From the NCBI GenBank assembly GCA_016936505.1, contig JAFGXS010000016.1, forward strand, positions 1 to 52,206: a stretch of 52,206 bases of DNA, written 5' to 3'. The stretch is from Bacteroidales bacterium (lineage in GTDB: Bacteria > Bacteroidota > Bacteroidia > Bacteroidales > F082). A program made the position numbers and the translations under genes. Below, piece by piece: positions 18,027 to 27,435 of the stretch; positions within the stretch are counted from its first letter, which is position 1, and every line of letters begins with the position of its first letter. Below the pieces are notes generated by a model. The model was not told the DNA's origin. It was given only the letters and a program-made list of their open reading frames with translations, and did no database searches.

Positions 18027-18680
18027 ATGAATAAAAAGAAATTTGGAGCATGGTTGCTTTTGGCTATGATATTTTTGGCGGGGAACCTGATGGCTCATGA
18101 AAGTAAAAAAGAAGAAGCGGATGTTTTGCTAAAAAAAGCTTTGGACAAAATGACAGCCTACAAAAACTTTAAAGCCGACCTGTCGTACACCATGAACAAT
18201 AACTCCATGAATATCCATGAAAAGAAAAGTGGAACTATTTATGTAGAGGGTGATCAATACAGGATTGACATGGGGGCGCAGGTAATTATCTGTAACGGAA
18301 AGGATGTTTGGACTGTACTGCGCGATTCCAAAGAAGTTATGTTAACTTCGGTGGACCCCGGTGATCCCTCCAGTGTTTCACCAGCCAATATTCTTTCAAA
18401 GTATGCCGATTATAAGGCCAAAGTTGACAGTGAAGATCCGGCAAAGGGATTGGTTACTCTTGAGCTGAATACGAAAAAGGATGCTAATTTCAAAAAGGTA
18501 ACAGTAACTCTGAGTGATAAAACGTATCAGCTGGAAAGCTTTTCGTTGTTTGATGATCAGGGGAATATATTTACCTATCATATATTGAACCTTAAGTCGA
18601 ACCTTACTTTGCCGCAGGGAACTTTTACCTATCAGGCAAAAGATTTTCCGGGTTTTGGTGCACCTGAAGACATGCGATAA
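18027..18680 (+). CDS. LolA-like outer-membrane lipoprotein carrier
   Basis: A 217-residue protein with a cleavable signal peptide (about 1-23, ending LMAHE), expected in the periplasm. The body has the LolA fold pattern: amphipathic N-terminal helix (ADVLLKKALDKMTAYKNFKADLSYTM), strands with GTIYVEGDQYRIDMG, ICNGKDVWTVLRDSKEV, and a late LPQGTFTYQAKDFPGFG strand. It should ferry lipoproteins between inner and outer membranes. It is cotranscribed with ftsK and closed by a terminator. Assignment to LolA rather than a LolA-fold relative rests on pattern and synteny. Confidence 0.8.
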   Translation: MNKKKFGAWLLLAMIFLAGNLMAHESKKEEADVLLKKALDKMTAYKNFKADLSYTMNNNSMNIHEKKSGTIYVEGDQYRIDMGAQVIICNGKDVWTVLRDSKEVMLTSVDPGDPSSVSPANILSKYADYKAKVDSEDPAKGLVTLELNTKKDANFKKVTVTLSDKTYQLESFSLFDDQGNIFTYHILNLKSNLTLPQGTFTYQAKDFPGFGAPEDMR

Positions 18681-18702
18681 TTAAGACTATATATATTTTT
18701 GT

Positions 18703-18731
18703 AAGCCTCGGGTTTTTCCTGAGGCTTTTTT
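18703..18731. terminator. Terminator between lolA-like gene and DUF3352-like gene
   Basis: Stem AAGCCTCGGG (18703-18712) with CCTGAGGCTT (18718-18727), one G-U pair, a 5-nt T loop, then a T-run. It ends ftsK-lolA. It also overlaps the stop region of the convergent gene, so it may serve both. Confidence 0.85.
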
Positions 18732-21384
18732 ATTTTAAACGGTAGTTATACAATGTGTTTCCGGATGCCGATATCAGGTTAATATCTCCATCGTTGTTGA
18801 GGCTTCCTACAGTGAAAGGTTTAGAACCGGTTAAACCTTTACTGACGAGAATATTACCGTTTTTATCAAAAAGGTAGATGGTATTCTCATCAGATACTAC
18901 TACGCCCAGCACTTTTTGTCTTTCTCCCAGCGAGAAGAATTCGGGCTGAATAGTAATGTCGCTTGAAAAGGTATGCTCAAATATTACTTTGGCAAAACGG
19001 TTGAAAACAGTAAGTTTCTTTTGGTCAATAAAAATAAAGTCCTTAATTCCATCGCCATTAAAATCGTCGTACAGAAAAAAATGTTCGGGCGTAAATTTGC
19101 CGAAACTTGTGTATTGCAACTTTCCCCGACTGGAAATGTAGACCAGCTGACCCTGAGTGTCGGTGGTTAGAATAATCCCTTTATTGTTGGTTTTATTCAC
19201 GTAATATGCCGAGTTATCAGCTTTTTTAAAATCAGATTTAAGTATAATTCTTTCCTTTCCTCTGCGGCTCACAATTTTTATCTGGTTATCGGCATCGGTG
19301 ATGATGATATAATCTCTGTGGTTAGCCAGCAGTCTATAGATTTTACCTGTAACTATATCCGGCATTTTGGGATCGTCCCAACCTTTTATCCGATTTCCTT
19401 TGATGTCATAATCGTATATTTTTTTATCAGCTTGTGCCAGAAGTATCCTGTAATCTTTATTGTTGTTATAATCAAAAAGTGTTAGTCCGTTTGTGGCTTT
19501 AGGTATAATTCTGATCGGATAGTTGTCTACGAGTTGTCCGTTATGATCGATCAAAAACAGGTTACTTTCAGTATTGAACAGGTATTGATATTTTCTGTTT
19601 TTATAATAATCAACCGAATAAATACTGCTCACCGGCAAGTCGGGTAATCTTTTTGTCCATAAAATCTTCCCATTTGAATTAATAAGGTACATTCTGTTTG
19701 ACTTATCAAAAACGATAATGTCGTATTTTCCGGTCTGATGGTCCTTAACCAGCGATGGTTTGCCAATAATATTATCTTCTAGCTGGAGTTTCCATAAAGC
19801 CAGGTTTTCATCCTTAAACCCGGTGTTAAAACTGATGGAAATATTGGTGTAGAATAATGAATCGCTGTTACTCCACTGAAGTCCGATGTAAGGGAAGTTT
19901 TCCAAAACACTGCGGTTTTCGGTTATAAATCCGGATACTTTATTGTTGAAATATTGATTTATGAAGCCAAATAATCCTTTGGGCTGAACCAGAACAGATA
20001 AATTGGATTGAGATGCCAATGTGTTGGTGAAGGTTGTGAAATTATCGTTGAGATCAAGAGTTTTTCCGGTGTCGTAAAAATTAATCAACCGGATCAAAGC
20101 ATCCTCAGTGGAAGCAAAAATAACATACCCGTTAACTATTGTGTAATAGCTTTCTGTTATATTGGAAAATTCAGAACCGAGAAGAGAAGGGATGAAATTT
20201 TCAATTTTAATTCTTCTGAACGTGTAATTATCATAGCGTTTGAAAACATTTCCCCTGCTTAGTGTTGCCAGCCGTTCTAAGGTTCCTGAGGCAGACAGAG
20301 CATCTGATACGCCGATTACGGCCCAGCTTTTGTGGGGTATTTCTTCAACTATTGAAGCATCTGAAATATAGGCGGTTTGGGTAATAAGTTTCGAGAATTG
20401 TGCAATATCTTTCTGGTAATTGGAGGGGAATTGTGATATTTTATTTTGCTGAATCTGTTTCAATGGATTTATCCACCGGTTCAGCATAATGCGGGTATCA
20501 AAAGGGAAAACTGTAAAAGCTTTGTTATTTTGCGGTGTTGTAGCATAAAACGACCGCAGTATATTATTTTTTGAAGTATTGGTGTAACCGTTTAAAAGCA
20601 GTTGATGGTTTTTGATTAAAAGATCTACTTCGGTCCAGTCAGCAAAATCAGCAAGTTTTAACCATTGGTTTTTGTAAGATTTATTTATTAAAGGAACAGT
20701 TAGCAGTATAAGTTTGGGATAATATAAATATAGACTTGCGTTAACAATTGTACCTGAGGTACGGGCTATCTGCCTGAATGATTTGCTTTGAGTAAAATTA
20801 TTTACTGTGGTTAAAGAACGTAGAACTAATGAATCTGACCTGCTCAGTATGAGCACTTTTTGGTTCATGGCCAGATACCATGTGTGGTTATTTTTGCCGT
20901 CTATAATTTTCAGAAATCGTTCCGAATCTTTTGTTTCAAAAAAGATACCCATTCCGTTGTTTGCATTTCTTTGCAGGTAAGCTTTCACCCTTTCCAACGA
21001 GATGTCTTTATTAAGAGGAAAAAGAAAGAGCAGGTTGCTTTGTAAATTTGTGTCAGCATAAACAGCCATAAACGAAGCTCCTTTTTCGATGGAGTGAATT
21101 AATGTGGAGTCGTTTTTAAAATACTGATGTACTTCTTTTAGTTGTTGATTAACTTCATTAATCTGACTAATTTTTGAGAGTTCTTTCCAAAGGTTATTCC
21201 GGTCGGATAAATAGCTTAGAAAAGATTGAGTATTATCGGTTTGGAGTATGAGGGCAGGTGTGTCTGGAATCATTTTCCAGGGGTCGCCTTCAGTACCTTT
21301 CTTTTGAAAAAAAAAGTAATACACGGTACCGACGATAACTGACAGAATAATGACTAATGTAAAGTAAACCGATCGTTGATTCAT
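18730..21384 (-). CDS. Large single-TM envelope protein, DUF3352-like, with FG-GAP/propeller-like C-terminus
   Basis: 884 residues. One N-terminal membrane helix (about 8-27) leaves the rest outside the cytoplasm. Residues 35-530 resemble DUF3352-type domains (IPDTPALILQTDN start, long amphipathic segments). Residues about 545-884 hold repeats such as LFDYNNNKDYRILLAQADKK, DDFNGDGIKDFIFIDQKK and SLNNDGDINLISASGN, which look like beta-propeller blades with Ca-binding-like DxNxDG loops. The function is unknown; a surface or periplasmic scaffold is possible. It is expressed alone from its own -7 element, with an unusually good ribosome site (GGGAGGA, 4 nt before ATG). Confidence 0.65.
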   Translation of the reverse strand: MNQRSVYFTLVIILSVIVGTVYYFFFQKKGTEGDPWKMIPDTPALILQTDNTQSFLSYLSDRNNLWKELSKISQINEVNQQLKEVHQYFKNDSTLIHSIEKGASFMAVYADTNLQSNLLFLFPLNKDISLERVKAYLQRNANNGMGIFFETKDSERFLKIIDGKNNHTWYLAMNQKVLILSRSDSLVLRSLTTVNNFTQSKSFRQIARTSGTIVNASLYLYYPKLILLTVPLINKSYKNQWLKLADFADWTEVDLLIKNHQLLLNGYTNTSKNNILRSFYATTPQNNKAFTVFPFDTRIMLNRWINPLKQIQQNKISQFPSNYQKDIAQFSKLITQTAYISDASIVEEIPHKSWAVIGVSDALSASGTLERLATLSRGNVFKRYDNYTFRRIKIENFIPSLLGSEFSNITESYYTIVNGYVIFASTEDALIRLINFYDTGKTLDLNDNFTTFTNTLASQSNLSVLVQPKGLFGFINQYFNNKVSGFITENRSVLENFPYIGLQWSNSDSLFYTNISISFNTGFKDENLALWKLQLEDNIIGKPSLVKDHQTGKYDIIVFDKSNRMYLINSNGKILWTKRLPDLPVSSIYSVDYYKNRKYQYLFNTESNLFLIDHNGQLVDNYPIRIIPKATNGLTLFDYNNNKDYRILLAQADKKIYDYDIKGNRIKGWDDPKMPDIVTGKIYRLLANHRDYIIITDADNQIKIVSRRGKERIILKSDFKKADNSAYYVNKTNNKGIILTTDTQGQLVYISSRGKLQYTSFGKFTPEHFFLYDDFNGDGIKDFIFIDQKKLTVFNRFAKVIFEHTFSSDITIQPEFFSLGERQKVLGVVVSDENTIYLFDKNGNILVSKGLTGSKPFTVGSLNNDGDINLISASGNTLYNYRLK

Positions 21385-21403
21385 ATTCCTCCCTGATAAT
21401 CTT

Positions 21404-21411
21404 CAAAGATA
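21404..21411 (-). promoter_or_regulatory. -7 element of the DUF3352-like gene
   Basis: TATCTTTG on the minus strand, an exact TAnnTTTG match, 20 nt before the ATG at 21384. A GGGAGGA Shine-Dalgarno lies between them, which is rare in this window. Confidence 0.5.
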
Positions 21412-21455
21412 AAAAAACCTTATGAATAAAGGCTTTGAGGAACAAGGAAAATTAT

Positions 21456-22055
21456 TCAGAAGTTGAGTTTCGTTTGAATTGAAGCATTAAATGTCATGCG
21501 ATGGTGTATACATTGTCCAAACTCAGCGATGGCTTTTTTGTGTTTCGGTGTTGGGTAGCCTTTGTTTGAATTCCATGAATATTCAGGAAATTCCTGATGG
21601 ATCCGGTTCATATATTCATCGCGATGGGTTTTGGCTAATACTGATGCGGCTGCAATGGATAAATAGGTTGCATCACCTTTAATAATGCACTGATGTTTTA
21701 TGTTTTTGTAAGGAGTGAACCGGTTTCCGTCAATCAGTAAAAGTTCGGGAGTTATTTTAAGCTGGTCAACAGCTCTGTGCATGGCAAGAAATGAAGCATT
21801 CAGAATATTGATTTGATCAATTTCCTTTGGACTTACTGATGCTACAGCCCAAGCAATAGCTTCCTTCTCAATTATTGGCCTGAGGTAATCTCTGGTTTTT
21901 TCACTGAGTTGCTTTGAGTCATTTAAGAGCTCGTGCTCGAAATTTTCGGGTAAGATTACTGTAGCCGCAAACACAGGTCCTGCCAGACAGCCTCTTCCGG
22001 CTTCGTCGCAACCGGCTTCAGTTATTTTCAAAAGGGAAAAGTGTTTAAGCAGCAT
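21456..22055 (-). CDS. rnhB: Ribonuclease HII
   Basis: A 199-residue endonuclease that removes ribonucleotides misincorporated in DNA and RNA-DNA hybrids. The catalytic acidic residues are visible: GCDEAGRG gives D17 and E18, LLIDGNR gives D109, and [17 protein letters not shown] gives D128. The start was set at ATG 22055 because the conserved core begins 12 residues later. A farther ATG at 22100 would add 15 hydrophobic residues read from inside the upstream gene. The chosen start overlaps the end of the membrane gene by 11 nt, suggesting coupled translation. Last gene of the glycosyltransferase-purD operon. Confidence 0.9.
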   Translation of the reverse strand: MLLKHFSLLKITEAGCDEAGRGCLAGPVFAATVILPENFEHELLNDSKQLSEKTRDYLRPIIEKEAIAWAVASVSPKEIDQINILNASFLAMHRAVDQLKITPELLLIDGNRFTPYKNIKHQCIIKGDATYLSIAAASVLAKTHRDEYMNRIHQEFPEYSWNSNKGYPTPKHKKAIAEFGQCIHHRMTFNASIQTKLNF

Positions 22056-23028
22056 AGAAAAAATAAATCTGGAAAAGAACAACAACTGCAAAAATTCCAT
22101 TTACAACCCATCCGGCACGTTTGGTGTTTTTTGCGTTTTCAAAAAAAGAGGCCAGCAACCACGATGCTGGAATGCTGAGAGGTACAAAGGCTTCAGGTGG
22201 CGACTGAAACAGAACAACAATCAGAAACATCAGAATCATGGCCCAAAAAACAACCGAAACATGCTGCCGGATTTCGATATTTCTGTTTCTTACAGAAGAC
22301 AGAACCTGAAGTGAAATGTAGAGAACCAGAACAGAGAAAAACACTATTGTTGCCAGCTGTACGGGATGCCAGTCGTTGAAGGAAAAGATATGCCTTAGTT
22401 GCGGAAAAAAATTGTGGGTCAGGTTGTTTTGGTGGTTCGTATTCAGGTTCAATAATATAATAACAGAATAAGGAATCAGTGTTCCCAGAATGCTGACAAC
22501 AAAATTACGCCACTTGGAGGTTTGATAAATCAGTAAGGCTATCCATGTAAAAAATGCCAGGTATAATAGTGCCGGAAAGAAGAGAGCTGCTACTCCTAAA
22601 ATCATTCCTGAATCAAATGAAAACCTTATGGGATATGTGGCGGTAGCAATTCGAAACAGCAAACTAAAATATATTGCTATGAATAATGTGGCAAATAAAT
22701 AGGGATTTAACGGGTCGGAAAATGGTAATAAACTGCAAAGCAAAAGAAAAAAGAACAAAGTGAGTGATGAGCTTTTTCCTGTTAAACCACTGACAGTTGC
22801 CAGATAATTAATTAAATACCCTGCAAAATATAGTACGATAAATGCAATAATCCAATGCAAAACTTGTGAGGAGGGCAAAAACGAATAAATCCAGGGTAAG
22901 AAAATATTGTCGGCAACAGACACCTGGGTAGGTTGGTGAATGAGCCCAGGAAATCGTAAAACAAAAAAAATGAAGAGTAATAGCAAAAAACGGGAAGGAA
23001 GTCCGGATTTGAAAAAGCGAAGCAGCAT
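22045..23028 (-). CDS. Multi-pass membrane protein, DUF6427-like
   Basis: A 327-residue very hydrophobic protein with roughly eight to nine membrane segments. The N-terminus [26 protein letters not shown] and the position between purD and rnhB fit the DUF6427 family of Bacteroidetes membrane proteins; this family name is from memory of context and is not certain. No catalytic motif is visible. It lies 6 nt after purD and overlaps rnhB by 11 nt, so it is cotranscribed with both. The role is unknown. Confidence 0.6.
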   Translation of the reverse strand: MLLRFFKSGLPSRFLLLLFIFFVLRFPGLIHQPTQVSVADNIFLPWIYSFLPSSQVLHWIIAFIVLYFAGYLINYLATVSGLTGKSSSLTLFFFLLLCSLLPFSDPLNPYLFATLFIAIYFSLLFRIATATYPIRFSFDSGMILGVAALFFPALLYLAFFTWIALLIYQTSKWRNFVVSILGTLIPYSVIILLNLNTNHQNNLTHNFFPQLRHIFSFNDWHPVQLATIVFFSVLVLYISLQVLSSVRNRNIEIRQHVSVVFWAMILMFLIVVLFQSPPEAFVPLSIPASWLLASFFENAKNTKRAGWVVNGIFAVVVLFQIYFFYAA

Positions 23029-23034
23029 GTTTTA

Positions 23035-24315
23035 TTATTTTAAATCAAATCCTAAATCTTTTCTAAAGGTTCTGCCTTCGTATTGAATGTGTTCAATATT
23101 GGTATAGGCATTTTTTAGCGCTTCGTCGATGGTTATTCCAAAAGAAGTGATGGATAATACCCTGCCTCCACTGGTTTTAACAACATTGTTTTCAATATCA
23201 TTTCCGGCACCGGCATAAAAAAGTATGCAATTATTCAGGTTTCCGATGCCTGTAATTGGTTTTCCTATTTCGTATTTCCCGGGATAACCTTCCGAAACCA
23301 TGACAACAGAAGTGGCATACCGTTCGTCAATTTCCAGTTTTCTGGTATCCAGATCCTGATGAACTACGCCTTCGAAAAGATCAAACAGGTCGCTTTTAAT
23401 TCGAGGAATAACGGATTGTGTTTCAGGATCCCCCATCCTACAATTGTATTCAATTAAATAAGGCTCACCATTTACGTTCATTAGTCCGAAAAAGATAAAC
23501 CCGCGATAATCGAGGTTTTCCTTTTGGATGCCCAAGAGTGTTGGCTCAATGATTTTTGATTTGACCTTTTCAAGAAATTCTCCTGTGACAAAGGGAACAG
23601 GAGATATTGAACCCATACCTCCGGTGTTAAGGCCCGTGTCTCCTTCGCCGATTCGTTTATAATCTTTTGCTTCAGGCAGAAGTTTGTAATGAATTCCGTC
23701 AGTAAGGACAAAAACTGAAACTTCAATTCCTTGCAGAAACTCTTCAATAACCACTTTGCTAGATGCATTGCCGAATTTTTCTTCTACCAACATGTGATTC
23801 AATTCGGCTTTGGCTTCATTTACATCATTCAGTATAATAACTCCTTTTCCTCCGGCCAGGCCATCAGCTTTCAGCACATAAGGTGCATTGAGCGATTCAA
23901 GAAAGGCTTTAGCTTCTGTAATGGTTTCTTTGGTAAAGGTTCTGGATGCTGCAGCAGGAATCTGGTATTTTTCCATAAACATTTTGGCAAAATCTTTACT
24001 GCCTTCCAGTTGGGCTGCTGCTTTTGATGGCCCAATTAAAGGAATATTCTTTAAAAATTTGTCCTCCAGAAAAAAATCTTTGATCCCCTTAACCAGTGGA
24101 ATTTCGGGGCCAACAATGACCATCTCAATATCTTTCTCAACAATAGTTGTTTTTATCGATTCAAAATCTTCAACATCGAGAGGTAAGTTCGTTCCCAGAA
24201 GAGAAGTGCCTGCATTACCGGGTGCTATAAAAAGGTGATCTACTTTTTTGCTTTGATCCAGTTTCCATGCCAGGGCATGTTCTCTGCCACCCGATCCAAG
24301 AATTAAAATATTCAT
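23035..24315 (-). CDS. purD: Phosphoribosylamine-glycine ligase
   Basis: Joins phosphoribosylamine and glycine with ATP in the second step of purine synthesis. 426 residues, full length. The N-terminal Rossmann-like motif MNILILGSGGREHALAWKL, the ATP-grasp signature LKADGLAGGKGVII, and GLMNVNGEPYLIEYNCRMGDPETQ with its Mg-binding Glu and Asn are all present. It begins 1 nt after the glycosyltransferase stop and precedes the membrane gene by 6 nt, so it sits in the middle of a tight operon. I see no purine riboswitch. Confidence 0.95.
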   Translation of the reverse strand: MNILILGSGGREHALAWKLDQSKKVDHLFIAPGNAGTSLLGTNLPLDVEDFESIKTTIVEKDIEMVIVGPEIPLVKGIKDFFLEDKFLKNIPLIGPSKAAAQLEGSKDFAKMFMEKYQIPAAASRTFTKETITEAKAFLESLNAPYVLKADGLAGGKGVIILNDVNEAKAELNHMLVEEKFGNASSKVVIEEFLQGIEVSVFVLTDGIHYKLLPEAKDYKRIGEGDTGLNTGGMGSISPVPFVTGEFLEKVKSKIIEPTLLGIQKENLDYRGFIFFGLMNVNGEPYLIEYNCRMGDPETQSVIPRIKSDLFDLFEGVVHQDLDTRKLEIDERYATSVVMVSEGYPGKYEIGKPITGIGNLNNCILFYAGAGNDIENNVVKTSGGRVLSITSFGITIDEALKNAYTNIEHIQYEGRTFRKDLGFDLK

Positions 24316-24316
24316 G

Positions 24317-25447
24317 CTAGTTTGCCTTTAATGTTTTTTCTATGGATTTCCAAAACTCGTTGGCAGCGTGATCCCAACTGAATTCTTTGCCTCGTTCTTT
24401 CCCTTTTTCGATTAATTCATTTCGTAAATCTTCGTCAAAAGTAATCTTTTTCATTGCATTGACAATAGATGAGATGTTTGTCGGGTCGACAAGCAGTGCT
24501 GCATTTCTAGCTACTTCAGGAAGTGATGTGGTGTTGGAAGTTATGACCGGTATTTCAGATTTGAAAGCCTCAACAACAGGAATGCCAAAGCCTTCAAACA
24601 ATGGAATGTATGTTAGAGCGAGTGCGCTTCCGATAATCAATTTCAGTTCTGCGGATTCCTTTCTTCCGGTAAAAATAACATCACTAAGATGATGCATGGT
24701 ATTAAGCAGAAACTCTGTTTTTTTACTGCGGTACATGGTTTCTCCTACCAGAACCAGTTTTGTGTCTGAATTGGTTTCCTTTTTATACAAGTCAAAAGCT
24801 TCTAACAACCTGGCAATATTTTTTCGCGGGTTAAAAGCTCCGACATAAACAAAATAAGGCGAACCTTTGGTTAGTTTCTCACGGGTAGAAATTTTCTCTT
24901 TTTCGTTTATAGGAGCATAGTTTTTATTGGCACCATTATAAACCATGTCAATTTTTTCCGGTTCAACTCCATATTGCTTTATGATGTCATTTTTGGAATA
25001 CTCAGAAACAGTCACAATATGGTTTGCTTTTTGAACGTATTGCCGTACGAAATGTCTCAGAAACCAGCGATCTTTCAATGGGAGAAATTTCGGAAAGTGT
25101 TCAAAATTCAAGTCGTGAATGACGAGCAGATTTTTATGCTTCGATTTGAGGGAGTTGTAGTTATCGGGAGAAATAAAAAGATCGGGTTGAATTTTTTTGA
25201 AAACCCTTGGCAGTTGTCGCTCAAACCAGAAGTATTGTAACACAGGATGTCTTGTCGGAGGAGAAATTATAAGTGGGGTTACATTTTCAGCAAAGACAAA
25301 ACTTTTGTCAAAAGGGCGGTCAAAAAGAAAATAAAACTCGTGTTCGGGATGATCTTTAACAATTCTGCTGAAATGTTCGTAAGTAAACCATCCGATTCCT
25401 TCCAGTTTATTTTTGAGTAATAATCTTGTGTTGACCGCTATCTTCAT
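24317..25447 (-). CDS. GT4-type glycosyltransferase
   Basis: A 376-residue GT-B glycosyltransferase likely to add a sugar, from a nucleotide-sugar, to a cell-envelope glycan. Visible motifs: the N-terminal NTRLLLKNKLEGIGWFTYE, VTVSEYSKNDI, FVYVGAFNPRKNIARLLEAF at the nucleotide-sugar domain, and PLFEGFGIPVVEAF (the ExxxxxxxE retaining motif). The start was set at ATG 25447 because an upstream ATG at 25480 lies before the promoter. It is first in the operon with purD, the membrane protein and rnhB. The sugar and acceptor are unknown. Confidence 0.88.
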   Translation of the reverse strand: MKIAVNTRLLLKNKLEGIGWFTYEHFSRIVKDHPEHEFYFLFDRPFDKSFVFAENVTPLIISPPTRHPVLQYFWFERQLPRVFKKIQPDLFISPDNYNSLKSKHKNLLVIHDLNFEHFPKFLPLKDRWFLRHFVRQYVQKANHIVTVSEYSKNDIIKQYGVEPEKIDMVYNGANKNYAPINEKEKISTREKLTKGSPYFVYVGAFNPRKNIARLLEAFDLYKKETNSDTKLVLVGETMYRSKKTEFLLNTMHHLSDVIFTGRKESAELKLIIGSALALTYIPLFEGFGIPVVEAFKSEIPVITSNTTSLPEVARNAALLVDPTNISSIVNAMKKITFDEDLRNELIEKGKERGKEFSWDHAANEFWKSIEKTLKAN

Positions 25448-25451
25448 AAAA

Positions 25452-25481
25452 CAAAAATACCAATTTATCTTCAGGATCAAA
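25452..25481 (-). promoter_or_regulatory. Full Bacteroidetes promoter of the glycosyltransferase-purD operon
   Basis: On the minus strand TTTG (25478-25481), an 18-bp spacer and TATTTTTG (25452-25459) make a complete -33/-7 promoter. Its last base is 4 nt before the ATG at 25447, so the transcript would begin at or beside the start codon. Confidence 0.65.
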
Positions 25482-25722
25482 GTAGGTTTTACACTCGGTA
25501 ATTTTAAGCTTTTTACATACGAAATATTGATAAAAAATTATCCTGATTATTCGTAACAGTTCTAAATTGCCTTAACAGGCACGGTTTTTAGTGAATTTGT
25601 TGTTTTTTCACAATGAAGGGTATTTTCTTTTTCCTAATTTAGGACGGATTTTTCGTTGAACATGTAATGGGGAAAATGAAAACAATGGAAAATCAAACCT
25701 AAATAACCAAAATTAACCTGTT

Positions 25723-27435
25723 ATGAACCAAAAAGACTGGCTCCGGTTTTATGGCGACATTCCTGTAAGCATTAATTATAAGGAAGGTTCTATGTATTCG
25801 CTTCTCAGCAAAAGCATAAAAAAATATGCTGATGATATAGCCTACGATTTTCTTGGAAAAGAAGTAACCTATCAAAAAATGGGCGAACAAATCGATGCCT
25901 ATGCTTGTGCTTTTTACAATATGGGATTTCGTCCGGGTGATATCATGAGTATTATTATGCCTACTTCACCGCAGGGAATTATGGCCTTTTATGCTGTCAA
26001 TAAGCTAGGAGGTGTGGCTAGTTTCATTCATCCGCTCTCTACGGAAAATGAGCTGGAACATTATCTGAATATGAGCCATTCAAAGTTTGCTCTGACACTG
26101 GATATTTTTTATGAGAAACTACAAAACATACGGAGCAAAGTAATGTTGGAAAAGGTGTTACTGACCCGTATTTCTGAACATCTTCCCATATTGAAGAAAA
26201 CAGCCTATGAACTAATTAATTTTTCAAAGAAAGTTAAAGTAGATAACAATTGGTCTGTGTGGGTGGAACAACAGGATTTTAGTTGTTTTGAAGATGTGGA
26301 AGATAAAAATAATCACTGTGATTCGTTGGCTGCTATTCTATATAGCGGTGGAACTACGGGTGTTTCCAAAGGCGTAATGCTTACCAATAAAAATATAGTT
26401 TCAGAGGGAATGCAGGTAGCAGCCTGGGGAAAACTGGACGAAACAGATACAATTTTGGCGATTCTTCCAATTTTCCATGGTTTTGGTTTAAGTGTTTGCG
26501 TTAATTCAGTGTTGGTAGCTGGTGCCAAAACTATTCTGATTCCCAAGTTTACGGTCAGTGAAGTGGCCAAGTTAATCCGCAAAAAACGTCCGACTTTTTT
26601 AATTGGTGTGCCTACTTTATTCAAGGCTTTGTTGGGTGAAAAACAGTTTGTTAATTCCAACCTGAGTTTTTTAAAGGCTGCTTTTTCAGGCGCTGACACA
26701 TTGCCTCGTGTATTGAAGGAAGAGTTTGATACTGTAGTGAAACAAAATGGGGGAAAAGCGAACTTGCTGGAAGGTTATGGACTAACAGAAGCAGTGACGG
26801 CCATAATGGCAATGCCTATGGATCATTACCGTGAAGGCTCGATTGGTATTCCCTTTCCTGATATGGATGCTAAAATTGTTGAACCTGGAACTATAAATGA
26901 GGTTAAGCATGGTGAGGTTGGGGAGATTTGTATTAACGGCCCTGCCGTAATGAAAGGATATTTGAATAATGATAAAGAAACAGCAGAAACGCTAAAAACT
27001 CATGAAGATGGACAAATCTGGTTGCATACCGGCGATTTGGGTTATCGTGACAACGACGGGTTTTTCTATTTCAAACAGCGCTTGAAAAGAATGTTTAAGT
27101 CTTCGGGGATGAATGTTTATCCTTCGGAAGTTGAAAACGTGATCTGTCAGCATGAGCATGTTAAGTTTGCTTGTGTTATTGGTGTTGATGATGAAAATCA
27201 GATATCACGAATAAAGGCTTTTGTGGAATTGAGTGATATGTCTTTGGCTTCTGAAGAAATGGAAAAACAAATTATTGAATTTACCAGAGAGCGACTCATT
27301 AAGTGGAGTTGCCCCCGGGAAGTTGAGTTTATGGAAAAATTGCCTCTGACACAGATTGGAAAGGTGAATTTTAGAAAACTTGAAGAAAGAGAAAATGAAA
27401 GAAGAAATAAAAATACCGGCATTGCTTCAGTTTAA
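25723..27435 (+). CDS. AMP-forming acyl-CoA ligase of the dehydratase cluster
   Basis: A 570-residue ANL-family ligase that would make an acyl-adenylate and then the CoA thioester. Motifs are complete: ILYSGGTTGVSKG, EGYGLTEAVTA, LHTGDLGYRDNDGF, then KRMFKSSGMNVYPSEVE, and PLTQIGKVNFRK with the C-terminal catalytic lysine. It heads an operon; its 3' end overlaps the next gene by 41 nt, so the genes are translationally linked. In clostridial fld systems a ligase accompanies the phenyllactate dehydratase, and I infer that this enzyme charges a 2-hydroxy acid, or the acid derived from it, for the downstream dehydratase. The substrate (aryl, branched-chain or dicarboxylic) is not readable. The ATG at 25723 gives a normal N-terminus; no clear promoter is seen just upstream. 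Confidence 0.88.
   Translation: MNQKDWLRFYGDIPVSINYKEGSMYSLLSKSIKKYADDIAYDFLGKEVTYQKMGEQIDAYACAFYNMGFRPGDIMSIIMPTSPQGIMAFYAVNKLGGVASFIHPLSTENELEHYLNMSHSKFALTLDIFYEKLQNIRSKVMLEKVLLTRISEHLPILKKTAYELINFSKKVKVDNNWSVWVEQQDFSCFEDVEDKNNHCDSLAAILYSGGTTGVSKGVMLTNKNIVSEGMQVAAWGKLDETDTILAILPIFHGFGLSVCVNSVLVAGAKTILIPKFTVSEVAKLIRKKRPTFLIGVPTLFKALLGEKQFVNSNLSFLKAAFSGADTLPRVLKEEFDTVVKQNGGKANLLEGYGLTEAVTAIMAMPMDHYREGSIGIPFPDMDAKIVEPGTINEVKHGEVGEICINGPAVMKGYLNNDKETAETLKTHEDGQIWLHTGDLGYRDNDGFFYFKQRLKRMFKSSGMNVYPSEVENVICQHEHVKFACVIGVDDENQISRIKAFVELSDMSLASEEMEKQIIEFTRERLIKWSCPREVEFMEKLPLTQIGKVNFRKLEERENERRNKNTGIASV

Noticed and set aside
21456..22100. Longer RNase HII start at 22100
   Set aside because: The extra residues are read from inside the membrane gene and precede the normal family N-terminus at 22055.
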